Positions 46,680 through 57,419 of a DNA stretch of 64,000 nt are shown here, piece by piece. The stretch comes from Blumeriella jaapii (Eukaryota > Ascomycota > Leotiomycetes > Helotiales > Drepanopezizaceae), in contig VWND01000078.1 in NCBI GenBank assembly GCA_009599575.1, forward strand, positions 496,001 to 560,000, given 5' to 3'. The position numbers were made by a program, and so were the translations under genes. Under the pieces are notes generated by a model. That model ran no database searches and was not told where the DNA came from. It was given only the letters and a program-made list of their open reading frames with translations. Position 1 is the first letter of the stretch; each line of letters opens with the position of its first letter.

Positions 46680-47350
46680 ATGTCTTTGGATGCAGAAGTC
46701 TTTGCGAGCGACTTTTTCTCCAACCGTGGACTTAGTGCTACATTTGACGGGTCCGGCTGTGCCGGGCCAGAAGATTCCGGGAACGACAGATGTGATGAGA
46801 GCCAAAATGGCGACGAGGAGGAGGATGTCGGATCGCAATCCACCAGTAGGTTTTGCCAAGAGCCATTCGAGACGTTCAAGTTCAAGGTCGCAAAGCTATT
46901 TCGAGACATTGGGAACGAGGAGCCTTTGAAAAGTGAGCACATGAAGGGTGACAACTCCAACAGGGTCACAGGGGTAACATTATCACTGTCCAAATCGATC
47001 AGTACATGCTCAGAATACCACGAGCCACGTTTCTCGGATACCAAGCTCGAGATATCAAGGGCCAGGTTGCCATAAAGCTTTATACAGGGATTTCCGGGGC
47101 CATTCCTGGGCCTATCATCGCTGCATTCGACTCGACGGAAGACAATGCTATCGGCTCTCAATATGTTCTCCAGCGTAAGCCTCTCGGTGCTGGGTGAGGC
47201 TTCCTCTAGCACACCTTGTCCGTAAGTAATAACAGAAATCAACTCCGTTCCTCGGCCCCAGAATCTCTCGGTGGGTATCAGGATGCCTGGTGCTTTACCT
47301 ACACCACAAAACACCTCTAAACAAGTAAAAACGAAACTCCCCCTCCTATT
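46680..47350 (+). pseudogene. aminoglycoside-phosphotransferase-like (APH family) kinase gene, broken
   Basis: Resembles the large fungal family of APH/choline-kinase-fold proteins. From ATG 46680 there is the usual acidic N-terminus, then EPFETFKFKVAKLFRDIG and HMKGDNSNRVTGVTL (nucleotide-loop region). The family block QYMLRIPR continues only in another frame (about 46997-47195), followed by QVAIKLYTGISGAIPGPI, AAFDSTEDNAIGSQYVLQR and a stop at 47195. No plausible intron bridges the shift near 46975-46995, and the catalytic loop (HxDxxxxN) and DxD region are not found downstream. I read it as a decayed gene. A 403-codon frame on the opposite strand (46319-47530) is antisense to it. Confidence 0.65.
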
Positions 47351-47530
47351 CTGGAGTACAACACTACCAGCAATTTCATGTATATCCCTACCAATAGGTA
47401 GGAGGGAAGTATGAAATAGACTTAGAGAGATGCGGAAATGTTTGGGAGGAAGAGCTCCTCCTGGATTAGGGGGTGACGTTTTCCACCTGTCTCTCTCACC
47501 GGATGCGAAGGAAGAAATTGGTGCGTTCAC

Positions 47531-47860
47531 AATGTGGGTAGTGTAATGTAAAGCTGACAGGACGGAAGACGGGTATAGCGCTAGCTAGCAGGTCAGATAT
47601 GCCTTACAAACGCATCTATCGAAAGGTTTGTGTACCTTGTATAGCGTTCCTGATTGATCTATCTGTTGGCATTCGCCACACAGCAGCAGACCAAGAAAGT
47701 GTGCGTCGCTTCTTACTGACATCTTCCCGCGTCCTTCAGTTCAATCCTGCCGGACCCATTCCTGCTTGTACATAGATTACCACCAGATAGCTACGACTCA
47801 AGAAGGTTGAGCTCCCAGCACCAAACGCCAAGAACTACCTGTGCAAAAGCATTCCAAAGC
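47531..47860. other. intergenic
   Basis: No gene recognised. It should contain the 3' UTR of the minus-strand RMD1-like gene that stops at 47861. Confidence 0.5.
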
Positions 47861-49798
47861 TTACAACAACTCCCCAAACGTCTTACCCACCCACTGCGTT
47901 CCACAGATATTGCCCAGCTGACTCGGCGTGAAATCGCTCCTCGCCCACTCCCTCCCCTCCGCAGCCAGACCCACGCTCAACCCGCCAACCACAGGATTGT
48001 TACCCGATTTGCCCTTCTCCAACATCACGAACCGCAGCAAGACCTCCGTGCTCGTGATAGCAATGCTGACGATGATGAGGAAGATGACGATCCATGTGAT
48101 GACCGTCATCTTGGAGTCGGCGATGCTGTCGCTGAGGATCTCAGCGAGCTCGAGGAAGACGCGGCAGCGCTCGTTGAGGACTTTGATGCGCGGCGCGATT
48201 TCCATGTATTCCCGGAGAGCGATGTACAGGGGGTGCAAAGTGGGTTCCGAGTCCCAGAAGAAGTTGGGAACGTCGAGGATGTTGGATGCTAGGGGCCGCT
48301 GTTAGTCGCCGCCAACAGGATGAAAAAGAAGGAGAACAAAACTTACAAAGATTGACATCGACTCGGCTCTGGAAAAGCCGTCCCAGGATCTGCAGGATTT
48401 CTTTCCGGCTCATGCCCAGATTTCCAGTCAGAGCTAGAGACTTAGGCACATCTTCCGCGTTGGACATTGTCTGGTCATCTTCTCCTCGAAGAAGCTCAGC
48501 TTAGTACTTTGCGCGATGGCATGGCTCATGGTGAGCTTAATCATATGGTCCCCGCTTCTCAGCGTGACCATGTCGTTGAAAATTCGCGGTCGCTCCACGA
48601 GCGGGCTGTATTCGAAATGCAGTTCTTCCGTTTCGTACTCATCCTCCTTCACAGGGCGTATTACGAGAGACACGCCAGTCTCGTGTTCGGAAAAGGTCAA
48701 GTCCGCCAGGATATCTTTTTCCTGTCGCTCTGTGAAGTTCCAAAACACCACTACTCCGTACGAAAAGACGAACATTTCGCCGAAAGTAGTGGCATCGGGA
48801 GCTACCCGATTGGGACTGTCCCCTCTTCTGCCCTGTTCTCTCACCCTCGCCTCCTCTCTTGTCCGTCGTCCATCTTCCTCTCTCCTATTTCTCATCTCCT
48901 CGCTCTCATTTCGAGGACTCTCCTCTCCACCTCTCACGCCATACGTGTCCGTATCTTCGAAATAACCCTCATGGTAGTCCCTCTGCTCGCTCCTCTCAAT
49001 CTCCATATCCAGCACCGCCTTACCCCCTGGGCTCTTCAGTACAGGACTACTCCTGATCCGAAAGCCCTCATTTCCTGGCAACAGCGGCAGATGATAGACC
49101 GTGTAAAGACAATCATCATACAGCTTCGTCTTCGCCCCGTGTTTCTCCCTCACAAATGTAGCCATGGCCTTCGGCTTGTAGTTCTGCGCCGTGCAATACG
49201 CCGTAACCCTCGCCAGCTTCTCCGCTCGTTTCGCCTTGGGCAAGCGCTCCGCGTAACTTTTCCCTCTCACGCCACCCCGCTTCTTTAGGACATCCATCTC
49301 CGCATCCTTCAACGGCGACATATCCCCATCCGGACGCATCTTCCCAAACTCGCCAGCATCTTCGTCGGAATCCTCAACCTCGTTCTCCATTTCCGGAATG
49401 AGCACCAACTTCTCCACGACTTTGGTGCTTCTACCCGGCACGTTCTGCTGGGCTATCCTCGTGCTTGCTCCAAGAGCTGCGGCGTTGGGTTTCCGTTGGG
49501 TAGGAGGAGCCGGTCTGCGGCCTGGCGGGCCTCGAGCTTGGCCCGAGGGGATTTCAGAGGCGTATTGCAGGACATTGTCGACGGAGATGAGGCGTGTCGG
49601 TGCGCGATTTCGGACAACGTTCTGGCCGTTGCTATTTGGCCGTTGGGATGGTGTTCGGGCTGCCTGGGGTCGTTCTCTGGAGTCTGTCACCTGTAATCAA
49701 GTCAGTATTACGTTTCGCACATTCTCGTCCAAGGCTATTCCAGCTGGGAAGTGCATTACCAGGACTGATGGCCCTCTCTTGCCAGCCACGGTGGACAT
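47861..49798 (-). CDS. RMD1/DUF155 family membrane protein (Sad1-interacting-factor type)
   Basis: Fungal DUF155 protein related to yeast Rmd1/Rmd8. Exons on the minus strand: 49760-49798 (MSTVAGKRGPSVL), 48347-49690 and 47861-48288. Introns are 49691-49759 (GTAATG..ACAG) and 48289-48346 (GTAAGT..CTAG), both in phase. The N-terminal about 200 residues are basic and Pro/Arg rich (probably disordered). DUF155 follows (VTAYCTAQNYK, YDDCLYTVYHLP, FVFSYGVVVFWNF) and then DVPNFFWDSEPTLHPLY. A C-terminal membrane helix reads MTVITWIVIFLIIVSIAITS. At 48468 the frame slips: EEKMTR and MSNAEDVPKSLAL are adjacent in the family but lie in different frames, as if one base were missing near AGACAATG. This is a sequencing indel or a real mutation. 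Function in fungi is poorly defined (sporulation/nuclear division). Confidence 0.85.
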
Positions 49799-50347
49799 TG
49801 TGAATTATGATACGATCGAATCAATCAAGTCTGCGGTATCGATTGAAGGGTCTCGATGCAATGATGGCAGCGAGGTCAAATGTCGTTGTTGTTGTCGTTG
49901 TAGTTATCGTTGTCGTTGTCGTCCTGAGATTAAGGCTACCGCACCGTTGACGCTCCGTCATTGTGCTGCCGTGCGAAGATTGGCGCGATGCTGCTGTGCT
50001 TAGAACTATGTTCTGATCACGTGCACATGCGTACACGGCACAACTTCTGTCAGAGACTCAAGTCCACTCTTCTCAAATTAATATATGATAGAAAAGAAGG
50101 GGGAGTAATTCATGTATACATATATGTATAAAACCTAAGAAAACTACTACTACTACCACTACTTTACTTATACTATTGCTACTGAGAAGTGAAAACCTGC
50201 TATCAGATATCTTTCTTGACTGAGGAAAAGGCAGTCGAATGCGCCGATGCAACTGTCAAATATCAAATGGTTTTGCATTTTCCTCATTGATCATCCAGTG
50301 ATTAATTATACTCAATTGATCAACAATTCAACTAACCAACAATTCCA
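49799..50347. other. intergenic with (TTG/TCG)n microsatellite
   Basis: 49880-49925 is a TGTCGT/TTG-type trinucleotide repeat, about 100 bp upstream of the RMD1-like start and so probably in its promoter or 5' UTR. An ACT-rich stretch lies at 50140-50165. No gene seen. Confidence 0.5.
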
Positions 50348-50965
50348 TCATTGAACATCTTCATCTCTCCCTCCCAAAAACCTATCACTCTCTTCACCAC
50401 CCTCCCGCATCTCCAGCCTCTCATCCCCAATCAAAGTCTCTCGACTCACCCTCCCCCCGTCCTCCCTTAGCACCCCATCATGACCCATCTCGCCGTCCCC
50501 ATGTCTCGCCCTCCTACAACTCCCTGCAACACGCAGAGCGAGTGAGACCAAAGCCACCAGCGTCACCAGGACCAGCACCGGCCACATCACAAGCACAACC
50601 CACTTATCCAGCCCTCCCCACTCCCCGCGATCGACTCCAAAGACCATGCGCATGGCACCCAATAGCACGCCACAGCCCGCGCTCAGCAAGACCCAGTAAG
50701 CGCCTCCATCGTGCAGGCTCGAGTTGCAGACGCAGAGCCAGGTGAGCGACGCCGTGTAGGCGAGCGGCGCGAAAACCCAGAGCAAGAGGGAGCTGAAGAA
50801 GGTCAGGGGGAAGGGCCCCGGCCAGAGAAAGGCGTGCACGTAGATGGTGATGAGCCACAGGGCGAGGAGGGCGAAGGGCGCGTGCCGGAGGGCGGACTTT
50901 CTTGTTAATTGGAGTGCCTGGGGAGGGATCGTGGAGGGCATCGTGACAATCGAAGAGAGACGCAT
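50348..50965 (-). CDS. small multi-pass membrane protein, unknown
   Basis: A 205-residue frame from ATG at 50965 to TGA at 50348, no intron. It predicts four hydrophobic segments: about 30-50 (FALLALWLITIYVHAFLW), 55-75 (LTFFSSLLLWVFAPLAYTA), 88-104 and 120-145 (WVVLVMWPVLVLVTLVALVS). A hydrophilic Arg/Asp/Glu-rich tail of about 55 residues follows. No family recognised. The clean hydrophobic pattern and gene-like codon use support it. A start at MPST (nine codons in) is also possible. Confidence 0.6.
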   Translation of the reverse strand: MRLSSIVTMPSTIPPQALQLTRKSALRHAPFALLALWLITIYVHAFLWPGPFPLTFFSSLLLWVFAPLAYTASLTWLCVCNSSLHDGGAYWVLLSAGCGVLLGAMRMVFGVDRGEWGGLDKWVVLVMWPVLVLVTLVALVSLALRVAGSCRRARHGDGEMGHDGVLREDGGRVSRETLIGDERLEMREGGEESDRFLGGRDEDVQ

Positions 50966-51942
50966 CAAAATCAGGTGCTTGTAATCCGGCTGTTCGTTTG
51001 AAGATAGAAAAGTGTTTTCTTTCCCATTTCTAGCAAGGGGCCACTGGTTACATCATGGAGGGGGGTATCATTGTTGCCGCTTCTGCAGTATTGTGCTAGC
51101 TTGCTGCGAAAGTACTCTTTCTTAGGGGCGACTAGATGTAGAACGACGTTCTAAAAAACCTATAAACTTGTGCCTAGGTATGAAGCTCAAAAGCACTTAT
51201 GCCGCATCCATTATCACATGCAATTTGTAAAGCTGACAGAATTTTTAAGAAGTCATAATGGAACAGTAACCAGAAACCAGAAAAATCGTCTACGACCTTG
51301 TAACTCCGGGCTCCCGGGCCCGTGGTCTATGGCTCTGTCCTTAATTTTGTCATTATGTAGCCATACATAGTATGTCAGTCATATCTCAATACCGTTCAGT
51401 GCCGCTCCGTCCGTAATCATGATCTCATGCCAACGGCTTCAGCTCCCTAAACCTCGGTCAACAACTGGTAATTTGTTCTGGGCGACGCCGCCGGAGAGCC
51501 CATCGAAGAAGGGGAAACAATCGAAATATTTCAAGTTGGGAGAGAGAATGGTCGAATGGGAATACAAGGGAAGTACGATGGAGGAAATAAACGATCATAA
51601 GATAGATGACGAAAAGACACTGCACTACAACATTGAAAATACGGAGTTCTAAATGAACTTGACAAGTAAATGAGAACTTACTAAACGCACCAAGATGGAT
51701 TGGTGGTACCGTGACAAACAAGCGGTTGTTTTTTCTGTCCAGATAAATGGCTAAAGGACACATACGATGCCCGTAGTGTGTCCTGAGAATCTAGGACCTT
51801 TCGATATTTTGCGTCGTCTTCGACCCAAAGATGAGCGAGAGAGAGCGCGTTCGTCGGGAGACTCGGCCTCCAAAAGTCGAGGAGGTCATATGGGGCCTCC
51901 TCCGTGCTAAGAGGCACAGAGAAACGTAGCCATGCCATAACA
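50966..51942. other. intergenic
   Basis: No gene can be supported. Overlapping short frames on both strands (51419-51652 +, 51458-51763 -, 51681-51968 -) have no recognisable family. The last overlaps the end of the glycosylase gene. A gene fragment here is not excluded. Confidence 0.4.
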
Positions 51943-52815
51943 TCAAGAGCCTTGCTCAACACGAGCACTCGCTCTCTCCTCTCTCCTCTTTTCGACCCAA
52001 ACCCCCAGGTCCCTCCAGATAGCCTCTTTCTCGGCCGGTTTCAACGTCGCTGCGAGTCCACTCGTGCTGCAAGCCACGAAAACCTTCGCACCCTCCCACC
52101 CCTCCTCCGCGCCCATGTTGTTCTCCCCTTCCTCTTGCCAACCGTAGCGGAACTCCTCCTTTTTCATTGCCTTCCCCTTCCTCGCCCGCCACACACTCTC
52201 CCACACACTCTTGCCCACGATGCACACGCTCTCCGGCCGACACATCTTGACCTTCGCCTCTAGCACCTCGACGCTATCGTCCATCTCCTTTTTGCTCAAC
52301 TCGCTGCCATTGCGTGTCGGTCTTGCCACGATGTTGGTGTTGCCCAGCTCAAACAGCCGTGGCAGATCGCCGTCCTCATCCGGCCGGCACCGCCGCGTCG
52401 TACACCCGCTGCTATGCAACAACTTCCAGAACAAGTTCGACGGATGCGCGTAGGCGTGTCCAGAACGAGCCGTCTGGAGGCCCGGATTCAGGCCGACGAA
52501 CAGGCATATCAAACCCGGTTGCAGCACGTCGCGGAGCTCAGGCAGGTGGCCGTAGGTTGACGGAGGCGCGTAGCCGGATGAAGAGCGGGCTTTCTTCTTC
52601 GGCGAAGGGGAGGCTGTGAGATGGGAGGACGTGCGTTTGCGTGTAGACGCGCGTGCTGGGGATTCTTGGGTCGATGCTCGAGGCGAGGCTTCGGATGTTG
52701 GGTTGGGTGAGAAGGAAAAGCGTGCCAGGTTCAGTCGTCCCTGGAACGTTGCTGGCGCGGGCTCCAAGGGAACTGGAGCATTCTCGTCGTCTGCTCCTGT
52801 ATTTATACTACTCAT
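51943..52815 (-). CDS. G/T(U)-mismatch-specific thymine/uracil-DNA glycosylase (TDG/MUG family)
   Basis: Nuclear base-excision repair enzyme that removes T or U (and some damaged pyrimidines) from mismatches with G. Single exon of 290 residues from ATG 52815 to TGA 51943. The N-terminal about 80 residues are Ser/Thr/Pro rich and end in a KKKAR cluster (nuclear-import-like). Motif 1 is GLNPG at residues 108-112, whose Asn positions the catalytic water in this family. HPSNLFWKLLHSSG (124-137) and LGNTNIVARPTR are the following conserved segments, and CSTSGLAA (about 249) stands where the second active-site motif (S-T/S-S-G/A) lies. The S. pombe counterpart is Thp1. No introns or breaks seen. 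Confidence 0.88.
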   Translation of the reverse strand: MSSINTGADDENAPVPLEPAPATFQGRLNLARFSFSPNPTSEASPRASTQESPARASTRKRTSSHLTASPSPKKKARSSSGYAPPSTYGHLPELRDVLQPGLICLFVGLNPGLQTARSGHAYAHPSNLFWKLLHSSGCTTRRCRPDEDGDLPRLFELGNTNIVARPTRNGSELSKKEMDDSVEVLEAKVKMCRPESVCIVGKSVWESVWRARKGKAMKKEEFRYGWQEEGENNMGAEEGWEGAKVFVACSTSGLAATLKPAEKEAIWRDLGVWVEKRREERASARVEQGS

Positions 52816-53110
52816 ACTGATGATTGAAGGCGGCTTGCGCGAGCCGAGCGTAGAATGGGCTGCATGGCATCGCGAGAAACGTGAAGATTCTTAGATCAGG
52901 ACAAGATAGCCCATGGATCTCGTCTATTCCACGCTAAAGATTTGATACTTGCAGTACCAGAGCTGTACTGTACATACAACAACAGCACGATCCATTGGGC
53001 GCATTTGAACTGACTGACGTGACAGTACAGAAGTCACCATGAATTCGAAAGACTGCTATGGATTTAAAATACGTCATGTTGCTGATCTCTGCGTCAGTGT
53101 ATCTCTTGTC
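52816..53110. other. intergenic between TDG and the LINE relic
   Basis: Presumably holds the TDG promoter. It contains one GTACTGTAC (52965-52973). No gene seen. Confidence 0.5.
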
Positions 53111-53258
53111 GATGATGATGATGATGATGATATTATTTAACGTCTGGAGGGGGCAGTGAGACTACGCAACCTCAAGCCTCCCGCAGGGCATTGGAGACGT
53201 GCTAAGCTGGGGATTTTTACATACAAAGATGGACCCTCGAGAAAGCAGTTGTATAAAA
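53111..53258 (-). mobile_element. LINE 3' end related to LINE D, not RIP-mutated
   Basis: A (GAT)n repeat (53111-53132) followed by TATTATTTAACGTCTGG, matching TATTAATTAACGTCTAG next to the TAG repeat of LINE D (10050-10070). Further matches are GACGTGCTAAGCTGG (D: AACGTGCTAAACTAAG) and GAAAGCAGTTG. In both places the order is simple-repeat tail, then 3' UTR, on the minus strand. The homology fades after about 53258. It is a short, probably 5'-truncated LINE copy about 430 bp upstream of UAP1. Confidence 0.6.
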
Positions 53259-53689
53259 TAAATGTGTGACAAAAGGTCCGCTATTTGAGCCCTTCCCCTA
53301 CAGGCGGGATGGTTCTCCATTGTGTTCGTGAAGTCAACCCTCGAAATAATAAAGTCAGTGCTGCGATTCGCAGATTGTTTTTGTTGGTCGTGCGACCATT
53401 GAGCAAGCCAGAGCGGCGAGTGTATCTCTTGTCGAGTGCTTGTACTGTACACATACAGTACAATTCTATCATCCTATCGTGCAGGGTTGGAAGCTTGTGT
53501 TGGTCGAAGCTCACGGCGCCCGGGCCTTGTTGACTAAAGGAGGGGCACGACCGGATCAGGGCGACGTTCGTAGACGGAGGAAGCACTTGTCTTCATCATA
53601 CGCCCCCAACTCGCTCAAACCCATCCCCGTATTCATGCGCAATTGCATCTGTCTCGCTCTACACGTATAAATAAATACCCCTCGCAATC
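53259..53689. promoter_or_regulatory. UAP1 upstream region
   Basis: 431 bp between the LINE relic and the UAP1 start. Contains GTACTGTAC at 53442-53450, and CGTATAAATAAATA at about 53664-53677, too close to the ATG to be a conventional TATA box unless the leader is very short. No gene supported. Confidence 0.35.
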
Positions 53690-55286
53690 ATGGACGCTGT
53701 CAAGAACGTCCTGCACAAGATGCATGTTACTGGAAGCGGCGAAGCAGCTGCCCCTCCTCGAGAGCCCACTGCCGCCGAGCTTCAAGAGCTCAAGGACAAG
53801 TACACGCAGGCCAAACAAGAGCAAGTCTTCGCATTCTACGATACTCTCAGCACTTCGGAGAAAGCCACGCTCTTCGCACAACTAAACTCCTTCGACCCCG
53901 CACACATAAACACCATCACCGACCGAGCTCTCAACCCGCCCGCCGAAACCAAAGAGGCAGAACAGGGACCTGGACTGGAGCCGCTCCCAGACTCGGCCAC
54001 GGCGAGCATCCTCGACTCGAAGACGGAGGATATCGGGAAGTGGTATGAGTCCGGTCTGGACTTGATCGCGGCCAACAAAGTCGGTGTGGTGCTTATGGCG
54101 GGCGGGCAAGGAACGCGGCTGGGAAGCTCTGATCCCAAGGGCTGCTTCAACATCGGTCTGCCTTCCGGGAAATCACTCTTCCGGATTCAGGCGGAGCGCA
54201 TTCGCAAAGTGCAGAAGTTGGCACAGAAGAAGAGCGGGAAGGGGAACGTTGTGGTTCCGTGGTATGTCATGACCAGCGGTCCTACCCGAGGCCCTACCGA
54301 GAAATACTTCCAGGAGAACAACTATTTTGGTCTGGAAAAAGATAACGTCTTGGTCTTCGAGCAAGGCGTGCTACCTTGTGTCTCGAACGAGGGTAAGATC
54401 CTGTTGGAGAGCAAGGGTAAGGTCGCCGTGGCTCCGGATGGAAATGGAGGTATCTATCAGGCTTTGGTCACATCCAACGTCATGAGTGATATGCGAAAGC
54501 GAGGCATCGAGCATATCCACGCGTACTGCGTCGACAACTGCCTCGTGAAGGTTGCAGATCCCGTCTTCATCGGTTTTGCGGCCTCGAAAGACGTCGATAT
54601 TGCTACGAAGGTCGTCCGCAAGCGCAATGCTACCGAGTCCGTGGGTCTCATTCTCCTGAAGAATGGCAAGCCAGATGTTGTCGAGTACTCTGAAATCGAC
54701 AAGGAGACGGCCGAGGCGAAAGATGCCAAGCAGCCGGATGTCCTGAAGTTCCGAGCCGCCAACATTGTGAACCACTACTACTCGTTCCGCTTCCTCGAGT
54801 CGATTCCCGGCTGGGCACACAAGCTTCCTCACCACGTCGCCCGCAAGAAGATCCCATATGTGGATACCGAGAAGGGGACTACGGTCAAGCCGGAGAAGCC
54901 CAACGGGATCAAGCTGGAGCAGTTTGTATTCGACTGCTTTCCATTGCTTCGACTCGAGCAGTTCGCGTGCATGGAGGTCAAGCGCGAGGACGAGTTCTCG
55001 CCTCTGAAGAATGCCAGAGGGACCGGGGAGGATGACCCGGACACCAGTAAGAAGGATATCATGGACCAAGGAACGCGATGGGCGCAGGCAGCCGGCGCGA
55101 CCATTGTCAGCGAGGGGAGTGTTGACGGTATCGAGATCTCGCCCTTGATCAGCTACGTAGGCTCTCCGACCCCTTCCGTGCAGCGGTGCCTTCTAACTAA
55201 CCCGATCACAGGGTGGAGAGGGACTGGAAAAGCTCAAGGGAAAAACGATAACCGCTCCGGCAGTTCTGGAGAAGGAGCTCGAGTAA
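53690..55286 (+). CDS. UAP1: UDP-N-acetylglucosamine pyrophosphorylase
   Basis: Cytosolic enzyme making UDP-GlcNAc from UTP and GlcNAc-1-phosphate, the donor for chitin, N-glycans and GPI anchors. Exons 53690-55156 and 55212-55286, with intron 55157-55211 (GTAGGC..CACAG, branch CTAAC). The product is 513 residues, the usual family length. The nucleotide-binding signature [17 protein letters not shown] lies at about 134-150; [39 protein letters not shown] and NIVNHYYSF are all intact. Exon 2 encodes the C-terminal [16 protein letters not shown] ... LEKELE. Reading through the intron would add a non-homologous tail, so splicing is required. Yeast name QRI1. Confidence 0.95.
55157..55211 (+). 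other. UAP1 intron
   Basis: 55 bp, GTAGGC donor, TTCTAACTAAC branch region and CAG acceptor. Phase 0, joining SY to GGEGLEKL. Confidence 0.85.
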
Positions 55287-56203
55287 GACTACATACAGCA
55301 CACACAGCACGGCCTGATGTCTCGGAGGCATCATGATTACATAGATGAATGAATGCCCCCGTTTCACTTCTTTTTGTTTGGATTCGGATTGTGAGAATGT
55401 CGACATTAGATCGACTCGTGGCGCTTGTGTATTAAGCCGGAAGCGAACAGCTCAATGATGTACCTACCACGCTAAGCTCGCTCTCGACTTCTACGCCGGT
55501 TCCTTTCTTCCTCATTTCGCCTTGGGACGTACCGCATTGCCCCTCGCCCCGTCTGCCATCCCCGCCAAGCTTGAATGTTGATCTTGTGGCTGGTCTGTTC
55601 TGCTCTGCCCTGCTCTGCGCCACAACCGGTTCCCTTGTCGCCTGATAGTCGACTCGGCCTTGGGGGTGGAAGTAAACAAACTTCGCCACCAGAAATGCTC
55701 CGGAAGGGCAGCTCGCAGCACTACATACAGTACCTTACTTACCAATCTGATCATCCCTTGGGTGCCACGAGTACTGCCTGTGTACAGTACAGTAGGTGCT
55801 ACTAGCAACACGGTACGACGGCGAGCTGCTGATGGGAGGTACTGTATGTACATACTTCTCCTCCTTGACATCGAGACGCAACCCAGCCCGCGTCGTGGCA
55901 AGGCAGCAAGGCAACGAGGCAGCCAGTAAGTAGTACTGTACAGTCGTTCATGCTGGTCGACCCGAAAGTTGCTGCAGACGCCACACTTGCACTCCTTCAT
56001 ACGCGCCCCGTATATCAAGCTTAAAAGGACCCACGTCTCGGCCTGCATTGCCCTCACTGCACGGAGACAGCGACCCCTAACTCGGCAACAAAACAACGAA
56101 CGTCTACCATCTTCATCATCTTCATCCTCTTCACCACTCCAGCCCTCGGCCGTGCAGCCGGAAGGAGCATTCGCGAAATCGCCATACGCAGCAGGACGTC
56201 ACG
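55287..56203. other. intergenic between UAP1 and the secreted-protein gene
   Basis: No gene supported. Contains GTACAGTAC (55782-55790), GTACTGTAC (55933-55941) and a near match at 55839-55847, plus several TACATAC/CATACAG words. The region just before 56204 should be the promoter and leader of the downstream gene. Confidence 0.5.
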
Positions 56204-57419
56204 ATGAGGTTCTTCTCGACACTGGCAGTAGCCTGTCTTCTCGCCCCTGCGATTGCGCATCCCCAGCTCGTCACCGACATCCAGAGGCGCGAGGCCGCAC
56301 AAGAAGCAGAGTCCATCTTCGCACCCGTGAGCGATCTCTGGAAGCGCAAAGGTGGCGGCGGCGGCGGTGGCAAGGGCGGCGGCGGCGGAAGTGGTAGTAC
56401 TGGCGGCAAAGGGGGAGGCACGTCGGGGGGCAACAGTGGCTCTCGACCTTCTAGGTATGTCCCGCTCTCGAATCCGCATGTGTAGAGAGGCCGATATCTC
56501 TTTGGGTGAGGGATGTGCGCCGGAGCTTGGAAGTAGCACTTCGGCGGCTTCTCTGGCGGCGCATGTTATCGAGGGCCTACAAACAAAGCCGGCTTGAGAA
56601 AGTCAGGAGTGCGACGGAATCTGTGCTCATTGCAGGAGCTCTCAGCTCTCGGTGGAGATGGCCATGCTGGTAGACAACCAAAGACTAACAAGCACAGTTC
56701 GTCTACAGGCAGAGGTTCGACGGGCTCCAATGCAGGAGGCACTTCGAAAACCGGCTCCGGCCCCAGACCCGCCTATGGTGGAGGCAAATATTACGGCGGT
56801 GGTGCGACGACGCCTTATACTGCTGGCGCCAGATCGCCGCTGGGAATCGCGCCTGTGTTCTTAGGTGTTGGTCTGCTATCGATCTATCCCGGTCTCTGGC
56901 TTTACGGTGCCTACTCGTACCCTTACAACAACCCATACTCGTTCCGCAACCACAGCGCTCGAAGGAACACCACCGGTACACCCACTCGTGACGTGCGAGT
57001 CGGCACGCTGGCCATCAGACAGGATGACGGCGTTAATGAGACGAAGCCTGTCACCTGTCTCTGCGAAGCTACGCTTGGTCAGTGTTTAGTTGATGATTGA
57101 GAATTTGCGCATAGCAACGGAAACGGAAGCACTTGCTAACGTTCATGTAGTTTGTGGCTGCGATGACAACAATGACTCAGCCTTCATTGACAGCCTCATC
57201 GGCGATGGCGACTACTTCAAGCTCAACCAAACCTTAGTCACCGTCGCTGATGTCAATGGCACAAGCACAATCCTCATCAACGGGACTCTCCCGAACGGCA
57301 CCACCGCAGCTGGTGGCACCGAAGACGCCGTCGTTTCTGCAGCTATGCGCAACGTCGTCGAGGTCAGCGGCTACTGGGTCATGGTCGGCCTCGTGGGTAT
57401 AACCTGCTTTGCTACCTGA
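56204..57419 (+). CDS. glycine-rich secreted, probably surface-anchored protein
   Basis: Three exons, 56204-56454, 56698-57077 and 57151-57419. Introns are 56455-56697 (GTATGT..ACAG) and 57078-57150 (GTCAGT..TAG, branch GCTAAC). The product is 299 residues. The signal peptide is MRFFSTLAVACLLAPAIA. Dibasic Kex2-like sites (RR, KR) follow. The Gly-rich tracts are around the first splice junction. A middle hydrophobic segment reads IAPVFLGVGLLSIYPGLW. The Cys motif CLCEATLVCGCDDN is assembled only across intron 2. Six N-glycosylation sequons (NHS, NTT, NET, NQT, NGT x2) are present, and a hydrophobic C-terminus (YWVMVGLVGITCFA) suggests GPI anchoring. It resembles a family of fungal secreted proteins with the VCGCD motif (I recall it as DUF7732, unverified). 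Function unknown. Confidence 0.75.

Noticed and set aside
46319..47530. 403-codon minus-strand frame as a protein gene
   Set aside because: No family resemblance. The opposite strand carries clear APH-family motifs, so this is antisense.
48467..49288. 273-codon plus-strand frame
   Set aside because: Antisense shadow of the RMD1-like gene, whose motifs and introns are clear on the minus strand.
51681..51968. Possible small minus-strand gene next to TDG
   Set aside because: Readable but unrecognised, overlaps the TDG coding end and lacks supporting splice or promoter evidence.
54371..55069. 232-codon minus-strand frame
   Set aside because: Antisense shadow of UAP1.
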